From NCBI GenBank assembly GCA_002372175.1, contig DFIS01000082.1, forward strand, positions 1-64,000: a DNA stretch of 64,000 bases. Reading direction: 5' to 3'. Source of the stretch: Solobacterium sp. UBA3691. Lineage in GTDB: Bacteria; Bacillota_I; Bacilli_A; Erysipelotrichales; Erysipelotrichaceae. A program made the translations under genes and the position numbers. Every line of letters begins with the position of its first letter. Within the stretch, counting starts at the first letter, position 1. Positions 17,399 to 29,100 of this stretch are shown one piece after another. The notes beneath the pieces are model-generated. The model saw only the letters and a list, made by a program, of their open reading frames with translations. It made no database searches and was not told where the DNA came from.

Positions 17399-18472
17399 AT
17401 GGCAACAATGAAACAGCAGGTAATGTTAAAGCCGGCACAGGGCACAGAAGTACCGGCAGAGATCATCTTCCGGGATATTGAGATTCCTGAACCCGGTGAA
17501 GGCGAAGTACTGATCAAAATGAAGCGGATCGGTGTCTGCGGCAGTGATATCCACGTGTATTACGGCGAGCATTCCGGCACCGGTTATCCGGTGACACAGG
17601 GTCATGAAGTATCCGGACAGATCTGTAAGCTGGGTCCCGGATGTGAAGAATTCCATGTCGGGCAGAAGGTCACGGTGGAACCGCAGGTCGTCTGCGGCGA
17701 ATGCTATCCGTGCAGACACGGGAAGTACAATCTCTGTGAACACCTGAAGGTCATGGGCTTCCAGACCACAGGTATGGCCAGTGAATACTTCTGCGTCAGT
17801 AAGGCAAAGGTAACACCGCTGCCTGATACGATGACATATGCGGACGGAGCGATGATCGAACCTCTGGCTGTTACTGTACATGCGGCGAGGAAGTTCCCGG
17901 AACTGGAAGGCAGTAAGGTAGCGGTCCTTGGCTGCGGTCCGATTGGTATCCTGCTGGCACAGTCGGTCAAGGCACTCGGCGCATCCGAAGTGCTGATCAC
18001 GGATGTTTCCGATTACCGTCTGTCCCTGGCGAAGCAGTGCGGTGCCGACTACACGGTCAATACGAGGAATAAAGATTTTGGTGAAGCTATGGTCGAATGC
18101 TTCGGACCGGACAAGGCCGACGTCATCTACGACTGTGCAGGCAATAATATAACGATGGGTCAGGCGATCGAGTATGCGCGCAAGGGCAGTAAGATCATCC
18201 TCGTGGCAGTATTTGCTGGACTGGCTACCGTCGATCTCTTTACGCTGAACGATCATGAGCTGGATCTTGATACAACGATGATGTACAGGCATGAAGACTA
18301 TGTGGAGGCGATCCGTCTTGTCAATGAGGGAAAGATCCACTTGAAGCCGCTGCAGACGAAGCACTTTGCGTTTACCGATTATCTGCAGGCATACAAGTAT
18401 ATTGAAGCGAACCGTGAGACAACGATGAAAGTACTCATCGATGTGGATACGGAGGAGACAGACGGCGAATAA
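17399..18472 (+). CDS. Zinc-dependent polyol/sugar-acid dehydrogenase (sorbitol/L-threonine dehydrogenase-like MDR)
   Basis: The 357-residue medium-chain dehydrogenase has CGSDIHVYYG (catalytic zinc Cys), GHEVSG (zinc His-Glu), the structural zinc lobe CGECYPCRHGKYNLC, and VAVLGCGPIGILLAQ as the Rossmann NAD site. The most similar known types are sorbitol, xylitol and L-idonate dehydrogenases. Presence in the island suggests oxidation of the imported polyol. ATG 17399 has GAGGAG 9 bases upstream; the in-frame ATG 17381 has none. Confidence 0.92.
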   Translation: MATMKQQVMLKPAQGTEVPAEIIFRDIEIPEPGEGEVLIKMKRIGVCGSDIHVYYGEHSGTGYPVTQGHEVSGQICKLGPGCEEFHVGQKVTVEPQVVCGECYPCRHGKYNLCEHLKVMGFQTTGMASEYFCVSKAKVTPLPDTMTYADGAMIEPLAVTVHAARKFPELEGSKVAVLGCGPIGILLAQSVKALGASEVLITDVSDYRLSLAKQCGADYTVNTRNKDFGEAMVECFGPDKADVIYDCAGNNITMGQAIEYARKGSKIILVAVFAGLATVDLFTLNDHELDLDTTMMYRHEDYVEAIRLVNEGKIHLKPLQTKHFAFTDYLQAYKYIEANRETTMKVLIDVDTEETDGE

Positions 18473-18484
18473 CGGAGGCCAAAG

Positions 18485-20494
18485 ATGAAACTGACATATG
18501 CAGGATTAAAGGACAGAGAAGCGTGGGAAAAAGCCGGTATTACACTGCCGGGGTATGATCCGGAAGTGCTGGCGGCGAAGACAAGAGAGACACCGGTATG
18601 GGTCCATTTCGGTATCGGCAACATCTTCCGGGTATTTACCGGAAGTATTGCGGACAGGCTTGCGGAGAACGGATGGATGGATACAGGGATCACCTGTGTG
18701 GAGAGCTTTGATTATGAAGTGCTGAACAAGATCTATGATCCGTACGATAATCTGTCACTGAATGTGATCCTGCATGCGGATGGAACGGTTGACCGTAAAG
18801 TGATCGGTGTCTTTGGCGAGGCTGTCAGAGCAGATGCTTCATGTCCCCCGCAGTGGCAGAGACTGCAGGAGATCTTCAGCAGTGCGTCCCTGCAGATGGT
18901 CACATTTACGATCACCGAGAAGGGATATGCCCTGAAGGATGAGAAGGGTAAATACTATCCGTTTGTACAGAAGGATATTGATGATGGTCCTGAACATGTA
19001 AGCAGTGTGCCGGCGATCCTGGCTGCGATGCTTAAAGAGCGCTTTGAACACGGCGGATATCCTCTGGCACTGGTATCCATGGATAACTGCTCACGCAACG
19101 GTGAGACCCTGCGGAATGCGGTGCTGACGGTAGCGGAGGAGTGGTATGCACAGGGTAAAGTCAGTGCTGACTACATATCCTATGTATCGGATGAGAACAA
19201 AGTGTCCTTCCCGTGGACGATGATCGACAAGATCACGCCGAGACCGAGTGAAGAGATCGCCAAAGATCTGGAAGCCCGCGGCGTGGAAAACATGATGCCT
19301 GTAGTTACCGCAAAGCATACGTTTATTGCGCCGTTTGTGAATGCCGAAGGTCCGCAGTATCTGGTCGTTGAAGATCACTTCCCCAACGGCAGACCGCCGC
19401 TGGAGAAAGCCGGTGTATACATGACTGACCGTGAGACTGTAAACAAGGCTGAACGCATGAAGGTCACGGTATGTCTGAATCCTGTACATACAGCATTAAC
19501 AACATACGACTGCATGCTTGGCTATGATCTGTTTGCGGACGGTATGCACGATCCCGAGCTGGCAGAGCTGGCAAGACGGATCAGTTATGTGGAAGGCATG
19601 GATGTTGTGCCTGATCCCGGTATTCTCTCACCGAAGACATTCCTGGATGAACTGTTTGAGGAGAGATTCCCGAACCGGTATCTGGGGGATACTTCCCAGC
19701 GTATCTCGGTGGATATCTCGCAGATGGTGGGTATCCGCTTCGGTGAAACGATCAAGGCATATGTGCAGAAGTACGGCAGTGCTGAGAGGCTGACAGCTGT
19801 ACCTCTGGCAATTACAGGCTGGCTGCGGTATATGCTTGCGGTCAATGATGACGGAGAACCGTTTGAACTGGCACCGGATCCCCGGGGCAGGGAGATCTGG
19901 GACTACATGCAGAAGAACTTCCGGCTTGGTCATCCCGAGGAAGTCGGTGATAAGCTGAAACCGGTGCTGACCAACGCGAATATCTTCGGCAGTGATCTGT
20001 ATGCGTCAGGCCTGGGCGAAAAGATCGAACAGATGTTCAGGGAAGAGATCGCCGGACCCGGGGCTGTGCGCAGTACGCTGAAGAAGTATCTGACGGAGGA
20101 GAAGACGATGAAGATCAGTGAACAGGTAACAGGTATCCAGCATCTTGGTCTGCCTACGGACCGTTTTGCGGAGACATTGCAGTTCTATCAGGGTCTGGGT
20201 TTTGTCATCCAGTGGCAGGCAGCAGACAGAGAAGTCGCTTTCCTCAAGCTTGGAGAAGCAGTCATCGAAGTCTATACTTCCGACAGTGTGCATCCGGTAT
20301 GGGGTGCCTGGGACCATGTGGCTCTGAATGTGAAAGATGTAGAAGCAGTCTATGCGGAGATCAAAGCCGGCGGCTATACATTTGCGGAGGGAGAGGACGG
20401 ACCGGTCTTCCTGCCGTACTTTGAGAATGGTGTAAAGTTTTTTACGATCATTGGTCCGAATAACGAAAAGCTTGAATTTAATCAGTTTCTTTAA
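18485..20494 (+). CDS. Mannitol/fructuronate dehydrogenase fused to a VOC (glyoxalase-like) domain
   Basis: Residues 1-541 are a long-chain polyol dehydrogenase: VHFGIGNIFR (NAD site), the FPWTMIDKITPRP signature, TAKHTFIAPFVNAEG, and KVTVCLNPVHTAL with the catalytic Asn/His of the family. UxuB and mannitol dehydrogenases are about 480-540 residues, so this part is complete. Residues 542-669 form a vicinal-oxygen-chelate domain with TGIQHLGLPTDRF, WDHVALNVKDVE and KFFTIIGPNNEKLEF. The joint is in frame with no stop. An internal ATG at 20108 has GGAGGA 7 bases upstream, so the VOC part may also be made alone. It sits 12 bases after the zinc dehydrogenase. Confidence 0.9.
   Translation: MKLTYAGLKDREAWEKAGITLPGYDPEVLAAKTRETPVWVHFGIGNIFRVFTGSIADRLAENGWMDTGITCVESFDYEVLNKIYDPYDNLSLNVILHADGTVDRKVIGVFGEAVRADASCPPQWQRLQEIFSSASLQMVTFTITEKGYALKDEKGKYYPFVQKDIDDGPEHVSSVPAILAAMLKERFEHGGYPLALVSMDNCSRNGETLRNAVLTVAEEWYAQGKVSADYISYVSDENKVSFPWTMIDKITPRPSEEIAKDLEARGVENMMPVVTAKHTFIAPFVNAEGPQYLVVEDHFPNGRPPLEKAGVYMTDRETVNKAERMKVTVCLNPVHTALTTYDCMLGYDLFADGMHDPELAELARRISYVEGMDVVPDPGILSPKTFLDELFEERFPNRYLGDTSQRISVDISQMVGIRFGETIKAYVQKYGSAERLTAVPLAITGWLRYMLAVNDDGEPFELAPDPRGREIWDYMQKNFRLGHPEEVGDKLKPVLTNANIFGSDLYASGLGEKIEQMFREEIAGPGAVRSTLKKYLTEEKTMKISEQVTGIQHLGLPTDRFAETLQFYQGLGFVIQWQAADREVAFLKLGEAVIEVYTSDSVHPVWGAWDHVALNVKDVEAVYAEIKAGGYTFAEGEDGPVFLPYFENGVKFFTIIGPNNEKLEFNQFL
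20095..20110 (+). promoter_or_regulatory. Internal ribosome site before the VOC domain
   Basis: GGAGGA at 20095-20100 lies 7 bases before an in-frame ATG at 20108 (codon 542), exactly where the VOC domain begins. Confidence 0.5.
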
Positions 20495-20500
20495 GTATGT

Positions 20501-20530
20501 ATGATCCCGGATCTTCCGGGATCATATTTA
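20501..20530 (+). terminator. Terminator after the fusion gene
   Basis: ATGATCCCGGA at 20501-20511 pairs perfectly with TCCGGGATCAT at 20515-20525, followed by ATTTAT. It divides the island into two transcripts or allows partial readthrough to the SDR and kinase genes. Confidence 0.75.
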
Positions 20531-20608
20531 TCCAGCCGGAAACAGACAAATCTCCTGTATCAGGACAAGAAGAACTCTCGTGTGTAAGGATAAGGAGGTT
20601 TTTTCACG

Positions 20609-21385
20609 ATGGGTATAATTGAAAAGATGCGTCTGGATGGGAAAAAGGGCTTCGTGACAGGAGGTGCCAGAGGGATCGGCAAGGCAACAGCGACAGCGTT
20701 TGCGGAAGCCGGTGCCGACATTGCGATCGTGGATATCGATCTTGAGACAGCGGAACAGACAGCGAAGGAGATCGCTGAACTGACCGGCAGGAAGGTCATC
20801 GCGGTCAAGTGTGATGTGACGGTCGAGAGTGATGTACAGGCGATGGTGGATACCGTCGTCAATGAACTCGGGGGGCTTGATTTCTGCCATGCCAATGCCG
20901 GGATATGCATCAACGAGGCAGCCGAGACGATGACGTATGAACAGTGGCTGCGCAACATTAACGTTAATCTGAACAGTGTCTTCCTGACTGATACGATCGC
21001 CGGAAGGTATATGCTTGCGCATGGCGGCGGCAGTATCATCAATACCGCCAGTATGTCTGCACATATCGTCAATGTACCGCAGCCGCAGTGTGCGTACAAT
21101 GCGTCCAAGGCAGGCGTGATCCAGCTGACCAAGTCTCTGGCCGTTGAGTGGGCAAAACGCGGTGTCAGAGTCAACAGTATCAGTCCCGGTTATATCGGTA
21201 CCGATCTTACCCTGAGTTCGGAGACACTGAAGCCGCTGATCGCACAGTGGAACGCAATGGCACCGATGGGCAGACTCGGCACTCCGGAAGAACTGCAGGC
21301 AGTCTGCGTATATCTGGCAGGGGATGCGGCAGGCTTTACGACCGGATCTGACTTCATCGTCGACGGCGCCTTTACGTGCTTCTGA
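20609..21385 (+). CDS. Short-chain dehydrogenase/reductase (polyol or sugar dehydrogenase type)
   Basis: The 258-residue classical SDR has GGARGIGKA (cofactor glycine motif), an Asp at the end of strand 2 (VDIDLE) indicating NAD preference, HANAGIC (NNAG variant), and NTASMS followed by YNASK with the catalytic Tyr and Lys. The FITGSDFIVDG-like end is typical of sugar and polyol SDRs. A canonical AAGGAGG lies 12 bases upstream of the ATG. It is followed after 4 bases by the FGGY kinase, so its ketose product is the likely kinase substrate. Confidence 0.93.
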   Translation: MGIIEKMRLDGKKGFVTGGARGIGKATATAFAEAGADIAIVDIDLETAEQTAKEIAELTGRKVIAVKCDVTVESDVQAMVDTVVNELGGLDFCHANAGICINEAAETMTYEQWLRNINVNLNSVFLTDTIAGRYMLAHGGGSIINTASMSAHIVNVPQPQCAYNASKAGVIQLTKSLAVEWAKRGVRVNSISPGYIGTDLTLSSETLKPLIAQWNAMAPMGRLGTPEELQAVCVYLAGDAAGFTTGSDFIVDGAFTCF

Positions 21386-21389
21386 TCGT

Positions 21390-22988
21390 ATGGAACAAAG
21401 AGAACTGATCGAACAGGGCAGAACAGCCCTGGGTATAGAGTTTGGTTCTACCCGCATCAAGGGTGTACTGATCGACTATGACGGCAATGTCCTGGCATCC
21501 GGCGGCTATGAGTGGGAGAACACGCTGGTAGACGGTGTCTGGACATATGCTCTGGAAGATGCGGTAACGGGTATGCGTGCCTGCTATGCGTCACTGCGTA
21601 CCGAGGTTGAAAAGAAGTACGGCATTACCCCGAAGACGTTTGGGGCGATCGGGCTCAGTGCGATGATGCACGGGTATATCGCTCTGGACAGGGAGGACCG
21701 GCAGCTTGCACGTTTCCAGACCTGGCGGAATACCAATACGGGGAAGGCAGCCGATGCCTTGACCGAAGCATTTAACTTTAATATCCCGCTGCGGTGGTCA
21801 GCAGCTCACCTGTATCAGCGGATGCTGGACAAAGAGGCACATGTGGAGCACATATCCTCGGTATTTACCCTGGCTGCGTATATGCATTATCTGTTAACAG
21901 GCAGAAAAGTGATCGGAGTCGGCGATGCGGCCGGGATGTTTCCGATCGATTCGAAGACCCTGGACTATGACGAAGGGATGGTCGAAACGTTTGACCGCAT
22001 GGCTGCCAAGGCAGGATATCCGGGAATCCGTCTGCGGGAGGTATTCCCTGCTGTCCTGACAGCCGGAGAAGAAGCCGGTACGCTGACGGAGGCAGGTGCT
22101 GCCTTGCTGGATGACAGCGGGAATCTCTGTGCAGGGATCCCTCTCTGTCCGCCGGAAGGAGATGCCGGGACCGGGATGACGGCCACAAACTCCGTAGCAC
22201 CGCGCACGGGCAATCTGTCTGCCGGCACCAGCAACTTTGCAATGGTAGTACTGGAAAGACCGCTGCAGAAGCTGCACAGGGAGATCGACATGGTCACTAC
22301 ACCTTCCGGCTTCCCGGTAGCGATGTCACACGCGAATAACGGTACGTCGGACCTGAATGCCTGGGTCGGCCTGTTCGCAGAATTCTGTACGCTGATGGGT
22401 ATTGAAGCCGACAGGAATACGCTCTTCAGCAAGCTCTACACGCACTCGATGAGCGGTGATCCCGACGGCGGCGGACTGCTCTCGTACGGGTATTACTCGG
22501 GCGAGAATATCACGTTTATCAACGAGGGAAGACCGCTGTTTGTGCGGACACCGGACAGTCACTTCAATCTGGCAAACTTCTTCAAGGTGAATCTGTATAC
22601 TTCCCTGGGTGCGGTCAAGCTTGGCATGGATATCCTGCTGAAGGATGAAGGTGTAAAGCTTGACAGGATCATGGGTCACGGCGGTCTCTTCAAGACACCG
22701 TTAGTCATGCAGAAGGTACTGGCAGCGGCTGTAAATACACCGGTCACGGTCATGGCAACAGCCTCCGAGGGTGGAGCCTGGGGCATTGCCCTGCTGGCAG
22801 CGTATCTTGCGGACGGGAAGAAAGACGGAAAACTGGAAGAATACCTGGATCATAGAGTATTTGCAGGTCTGACCGGTGATGCCGTGGAGCCTGATCCGGA
22901 AGAAGTGAAAGGCTTTGAAGAATTCACAAAACGGTATCTGGCAGGACTTGAGATCGAGAAAGCCGCCATCAAAGCTGTAAACTGGTAA
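21390..22988 (+). CDS. FGGY-family carbohydrate kinase (xylulo/ribulokinase-like)
   Basis: The 532-residue protein opens ALGIEFGSTRIKGVLID, the phosphate-1 motif of the actin-like kinase fold, and has LSAMMHGYIALD and the conserved NLSAGTSNFAMVV region, then HGGLFKTPLVMQKVLAAA and a GGAWGIALLAAY end block. These enzymes phosphorylate keto-sugars or polyols with ATP. The wider substrate class cannot be set from sequence. I chose ATG 21390, 4 bases after the SDR stop; the upstream in-frame part overlaps the SDR. No strong ribosome site is seen, which suggests translational coupling. Confidence 0.9.
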   Translation: MEQRELIEQGRTALGIEFGSTRIKGVLIDYDGNVLASGGYEWENTLVDGVWTYALEDAVTGMRACYASLRTEVEKKYGITPKTFGAIGLSAMMHGYIALDREDRQLARFQTWRNTNTGKAADALTEAFNFNIPLRWSAAHLYQRMLDKEAHVEHISSVFTLAAYMHYLLTGRKVIGVGDAAGMFPIDSKTLDYDEGMVETFDRMAAKAGYPGIRLREVFPAVLTAGEEAGTLTEAGAALLDDSGNLCAGIPLCPPEGDAGTGMTATNSVAPRTGNLSAGTSNFAMVVLERPLQKLHREIDMVTTPSGFPVAMSHANNGTSDLNAWVGLFAEFCTLMGIEADRNTLFSKLYTHSMSGDPDGGGLLSYGYYSGENITFINEGRPLFVRTPDSHFNLANFFKVNLYTSLGAVKLGMDILLKDEGVKLDRIMGHGGLFKTPLVMQKVLAAAVNTPVTVMATASEGGAWGIALLAAYLADGKKDGKLEEYLDHRVFAGLTGDAVEPDPEEVKGFEEFTKRYLAGLEIEKAAIKAVNW

Positions 22989-23001
22989 TAAATATGAACA
23001 G

Positions 23002-23030
23002 AGCTCCTCTGATGCAGAGGGGCTTTATTA
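23002..23030 (+). terminator. Terminator of the polyol island
   Basis: AGCTCCTCTG at 23002-23011, loop ATG, CAGAGGGGCT at 23015-23024 (one wobble), followed by TTTATT. Confidence 0.8.
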
Positions 23031-23131
23031 CATATCAGGGAATATATCAGGCTGTACAGATACAGAATTTAGTAACTATCGGTATGTGATATTTATAACT
23101 TTTTAAATGTAGATTAGATACAGTAAGAGTT

Positions 23132-23140
23132 TGTTATACT
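23132..23140 (+). promoter_or_regulatory. Extended -10 of the DUF285 giant gene
   Basis: TG-T-TATACT, about 40 bases upstream of the ATG at 23181. The leader carries a strong GGGAGG ribosome site. Confidence 0.5.
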
Positions 23141-23180
23141 GAAATTGAGTTAAATACGAACAGGGAAAGGGAGGAAGCAG

Positions 23181-26100
23181 ATGAAGAGAATAATACGAAT
23201 CTTCCTGACTATGGTATTGTTATTTACCAGTGGTTTTGGAAATGGTTTCAGAGTTTATGCTGAGGGAAATGATCCTGATGCCGGCATTACGGAAGCTCCG
23301 GAAGAGATTCTGCAGGAAGACGAACCGCGGGAAGAACCTGTACAGGAAGAAGAGATAACGCTTCCTGAGGAAATGACCGGGGAAGAATCTGCATCCGAAC
23401 CGGAAGATGAAGAACCTGTACTGGAAGAGGAGACAGTGCTTCCTGAGGAAACGGCTGCGGAAGAACCTGCACAGGAACCGGAAGATACGGAGATCACGGA
23501 GGAGACCGAAGAGCCGGAAACAGCGGAGATCTCCGAAGAAATACAACCGGCAGAAGAGACGGAAACAGCGGAAGTCCCGGAAGAGGATGGCTCTGAAGAA
23601 GAACTGCCTGCCGAAGAAGGGGAAGAACCTGCTGTTGAACAGGCTATGCCCATAAATACCGGAAATGCCTACGGTGTACTGTCCGCAGAGGGAGATCTGA
23701 TCCTGTTCCGCAGCACGGAAGCCTATGAAGCAGGGACAGGGAAAACTGTCAGTATTGATGGTACGGAATATACAGGAACCGTATTTACCAACATTGAAGC
23801 ACTGTATACCGCCGGGACCAGTCCTTTTGCAGGGAATACGGATATTCGTACGGTCAGTATCGCTGCCGGTCACGAGATCCAGCCAAAAGTATATTCAGGG
23901 TACTTCAGGAACTGTACGGAACTTGTCAGTGTGGACCTGACGGGTTTTGATACAGGTTACGGTAATACCATGGTACAGATGTTTGCGGGATGCACAAAGC
24001 TTGAGACCGCAGATCTCAGCGGAATAAACAAGACGTATAATATCGCACATGTCAGTCAGCTGTTTGCGGGATGTGAATCTCTGAAGACAGTACGTCTGAT
24101 GCAGAATGCATCAAATATCATTCAGTACAACGAAATGTTTACCGGCTGTACTTCTCTGGAGACACTGGATCTCAGTATGCTGAATACCGCAAAAGCCACA
24201 AATATGACCGGTATGTTTTCGGGATGCACATCATTGAACGAGATCATTCTGGGACCGCAGATGAGCGTATGGCAGACGAGTGCAAGACTGCCTGATGGTG
24301 CGTGGAAGAATGAAGCGATATCCGTTTCGCTGCCTTCTGAGGAGTTTGTTGCCCAATACCCTGAACACTGTACGGAATGGGCAGGCACCTGGGTAAGAGA
24401 TACATACGGTACAGCTTATGCAGTACTGGAAAGTGACGGAGATCTGATCTTTACGAGATCTTTCTATACGTATGCCAATGAACAGGAAGGCACCCTGGTC
24501 AGCCGCAGCGGAGCTTCCTATACCGGTACGATCTTTACGGATATTGAAGACGCACTCATACAGCCTCCCTGGTACAACAGAAAGCCGGATATCGTTACGG
24601 TTCAGGCAGAAGATACAGTTCGCCCGCTGACGATGGACAGCTGGTTTGCAGGCTGCAGCAATCTCACCTCATTCGATGCGCAGAACTTCGTTACCTCTTC
24701 CGTCACAAGCATGCATTATCTCTTTGACGGATGTTCATCACTGGTAAATATCGATCATCTTGATCAGTTCAATACATCAAATGTAACGGATATGAGCGGT
24801 ATGTTCTATTACTGCTCCAAGCTTACCTCTCTGGATCTCAGCAGTTTTCAGACATCTTCCATGACCGGAAGCATGAGATACATGTTCAGGGGCTGTGAGA
24901 AGATCACATCGCTGGATCTGAGCAGCTTTGACACTTCCAATGTTACTGAAATGGCCAACATGTTTGAAGAGTGCCGTTCACTGGAAACACTGATTCTGGG
25001 CAGCGGCTTTACCGCAGAGAGTGTCAGCGGCAGTCTGGAAGCGATGTTCAGCGGCTGCGAGAGTCTGAAGACGCTGGATCTCAGTACATTTAATACACAG
25101 AATGTCACGAGTATGTACTTTATGTTCAACCGGTGCAAGGCTCTGGAGACCCTGACTTTCGGACCTGCGTTCAGCACGGCTAATGTCACGAACATGAACA
25201 GTATGTTCTATGACTGCGAGTCACTGAAGAATCTTGATGTCAGCGGCTTCAACACACAGAATGTCACAACGATGTACAACATGTTTGCGATCTGTGAAGC
25301 ACTGGAAACGCTGACCTTCGGTCCCGGATTCAATACCTCCAATGTCACGGACATGGGTGCCATGTTTACCGGCTGTAAAGCACTGACCTCCCTGGATGTC
25401 AGCGGTTTTGACACCTCCAAAGTCACATTCTTTGCGGGTATGTTCAGAGAATGCTATGCGCTTCTTTCCCTGGATCTGAGAAACTGGAATACATCCAGTG
25501 CAGAAAACATGTCACAGATGTTCTATCTCTGTGAGTCTCTGCAGACAATACAGCTGGATGAGAGCTTTGATACCTCCAATGTGAAGTACATGGACTGTCT
25601 GTTTGGCTTCTGTAAATCTCTGACCTCTCTGGATCTCAGTCATTTCAATACCTCCAAAGTTACAGGCATGTCAGACATGTTCAACGACTGTTACATGCTG
25701 GAGGAACTGGATGTCAGCAGTTTTGATACTTCCAATGTCACCTCGATGAGTGCCATGTTCAGCAATATGACTTCGGTCAAGCACCTGGATGTCAGTAACT
25801 TTGATACCTCCAAAGTTACAGCAATGGACTGGATGTTCTACAATATGCCGAAGCTGGAATCGATCACCTTCGGGGAGAATTTCAAAACCTCCTCGGTCAG
25901 CACAATGTCCTATCTGTTTACGAACGATGCGAGTCTGCAGGCGCTTGATCTCAGTACGTTCAATACCGCGAACGTGACAAATATGGCTGGCATGTTCGAT
26001 GGACTGAATGCCCTGACATCCCTGACGTTAGGCAAGGGCTTTACCGTATGGCACAGCGGTGCTCCTCTGCAGGAGGGCATATGGGTCAATAAAGCCCGCG

Positions 26101-29100
26101 GACTGACGAAGACAAGCGGAGAGCTGCAGGCAGGCTATCCGGCAAACGCAGGTAAATGGTACGGCACGTGGGTCAGAGAAGACAGGGCATTCGCAGTCCT
26201 GCAGGATGACGGAGATCTGATCTTTACCCGAAGCAGAGAGTATCATCCAAATGCGGCACGCGGTACACTGACCGATCTGAAGGGCAATACTTATACAGGG
26301 TGGATCTACAGTGATGTAGAGGATACCGGAATGAGTGTACCTTCGTGGGCAAATAACATCTCTGTGCGCAGAGCCTATGCGGTGGATACGATCAGACCTT
26401 TATCCATGGCTAACTGGTTCTATAACTGTACACAGCTGCAGTACTTCGACAGTACGAACTTTGACACCTCCGCATGTACAAATATGCATTACCTGTTCTT
26501 CCGGTGCGAGAGTCTCGAGGCTCCTGACCTCAGTCATTTTGATACCTCCAAGGTAACAAATATGTACGGTATGTTTGCGGAGAATAGAAGTCTCAGAAGT
26601 CTTGATCTGCATACATTCAATACCACTAAGGTTACCAATATGAGCTGGATGTTCCACCTTGATGACAAGCTGGAATCTCTCGATCTCAGCAGCTTTGATA
26701 CATCCTCCGTTACCGACATGTACAGTATGTTCGGTGCCTGCTATGCCCTGTCTTCCGTAAAGCTTGGAACAAAGTGGACGGTATGGCGCGACGGAGATTC
26801 CTACGGCAGGCTTCCGGACGGCAGCTGGTCCAACCTCGCAAAGAATATCACGATGAGTGCAGAAGAGCTGTATATGCAGTATCCTGTAAATGCCAAAACA
26901 TGGGCCGGAGAGTGGTGCAGAGTCCATTCGTACGGTATCCTGCAGGATGACGGACAGCTGATCCTGACCAACAGTAAATATGTATATGGCAATGATACGA
27001 TCGATACCCTGACTGATCTGAAGGGAAATACCTATACCGGCAGGATCTTTGCCAATATCGAAAACACCTCGGATACACCTTGGTATTCATATAAGTCACA
27101 GATCCTGTCTGTACGGGCAGCGGATACAGTCAGACCCGGAAACATGACCTCATGGTTCTATGAATGCAATAACCTGAAGACCTTTGACGGACATAATATC
27201 GATACTTCGGCATGTACATCATTCTATCTGTTATTTGCGGACTGCTATGCTCTGGAGTATGCGGATCTTAGTACTTTTGATACCGCAAATGTGACAGATA
27301 TGAGCTACATGTTCATCGACTGTCATGTCCTTCCGGCAATCGATCTAAGCACCTTCAATACAGAGAAGGTAACCGACATGTCATACATGTTCAAAGGCTG
27401 CTATGCATTGGAAACACTTGATCTCAGCAGTTTCCATACGCCTCTGCTGAATTCGACCTACTACATGTTCTATAACTGCACCTCGCTGAAGACACTGGAT
27501 CTCAGCAGGTTCAATACTGCTAACGTAAGCTCCATGTACAATACGTTCAAATACTGTGATGCGCTGGAATCCCTGTATCTTTCTCCGGAATGGATCAGAT
27601 GGTCAAGTGACAGCGGTCTGCGGGCAGGAACCTGGACGAACGGAGCTCTGTACGTCAGTGAATTGGATCTGCAGAGCTGGTATCCGGACAATGCACAGGA
27701 ATGGAAAGGCCTGTGGACATGGACAGATAAGACCTACGGTGATGTCGATCCTCTGGATACAGGAGATATCAGAGAAGGACTCTGGATCGGTCATCTGGAT
27801 GACTATGACTACACAGGTAAGGCAATTACCCAGGATGTCAGAGTTTACCATGGCATGGTAAGACTCACACAGGGCAGGGATTATACAGTTAAGTACAAGA
27901 ATAACAAGAATGCCGGCACGGCAACAGTTACCGTCACCGGTAAGGGAAACTACCAGGGCAGTCAGTCAAAGACCTTTGAGATCATCCCCTGGGATATCGA
28001 TGCAACAAATACGGTGATCACCCTGAACAAGGATACATTCCTGTATAACGGGAAAGTACAGAAGCCCAAGGTGACATCGGTGGTCTATACGAAACCGGAT
28101 GGTAATAAGGTCAAGCTGAAGGCTAATCAGGACTATACCGTAGAATACAGTGCAGGATCTGCAGATATCGGTTCATACTCAGTTACCGTCAAGGGTAAGG
28201 GCAACTACGACAAAAACGATGCGCTGACCCTGTGGTATGAGATCACCAATATCACTCCTGTTAACAGTCTGAGCATCAAGCTCTCCAGGACAAAGTATGC
28301 TTATGATGGTACAGCGAAATATCCTGATCCTGTATACGGGGCAGGAGTAGATCCGTCTAAGCTTACCGTTGCTTATGAGGATAATACGGATGCCGGCACG
28401 GCGAAGGTGACCTTCACCGGTGACGGTATAACATATGCAGGTTCGGTAACGAAGACCTTCGAGATCACCGGGACCCCGATCTCCAAGGCAAAGATCCTGT
28501 ACTTTGAGAAGACCTGGCCGTATCTTGGCTATCCGATCATTCAGGGTATCACTCTGGAATACGCAGATGTTCCGCTGGACGGTTCATCGTACAGTATCGA
28601 ATACCTGAACAACACCGAGATCGGTACTGCTACGATGATCATCACCGGTCAGAAAGGATTCACCGGTACCGTGAAGAAGACCTTCAGGATCTTTGGTACA
28701 CAGTTCAAGGAAGATCTGTTTGAGATCAGCGGCTTCATGCCTGCGGTGGACTACACGGGTTCGGAAATCAGACAGGACGGTACTGTTCTGCATGACAAGA
28801 TCATTGGCCACGATCTCGCAGAAGGAACACATTACACTGTCTCTTACAAGAATAATGTCAAGGCAGGTACGGCCACAGTCACATACACCGGCATGCATTC
28901 TGCCGGATTTGAGGGTTCCTTCAGTAAGACATTCAGGATCAACAAGCCATTGATCACGGCTTCGGATATCTCTCTGAACAGTATATACTTCTATACCAAG
29001 GGCGGAGTAAAACCGGTGCCTGTGGTTACCGTAAACGGCAGGAAATTGATCAATGGTACGGATTTCACGCTGTCCTACAAGAATAACAACAAACTGGGTA

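Noticed and set aside
23220..23873. Minus-strand frames opposite the giant DUF285 gene
   Set aside because: They are low-complexity shadows of the acidic repeat region and of the DUF285 repeats, with no ribosome site.
24000..27600. Repeated DNA that could be taken for a CRISPR or tandem repeat array
   Set aside because: The repeats are imperfect, about 75-78 bases, and in frame with DUF285 protein repeats.
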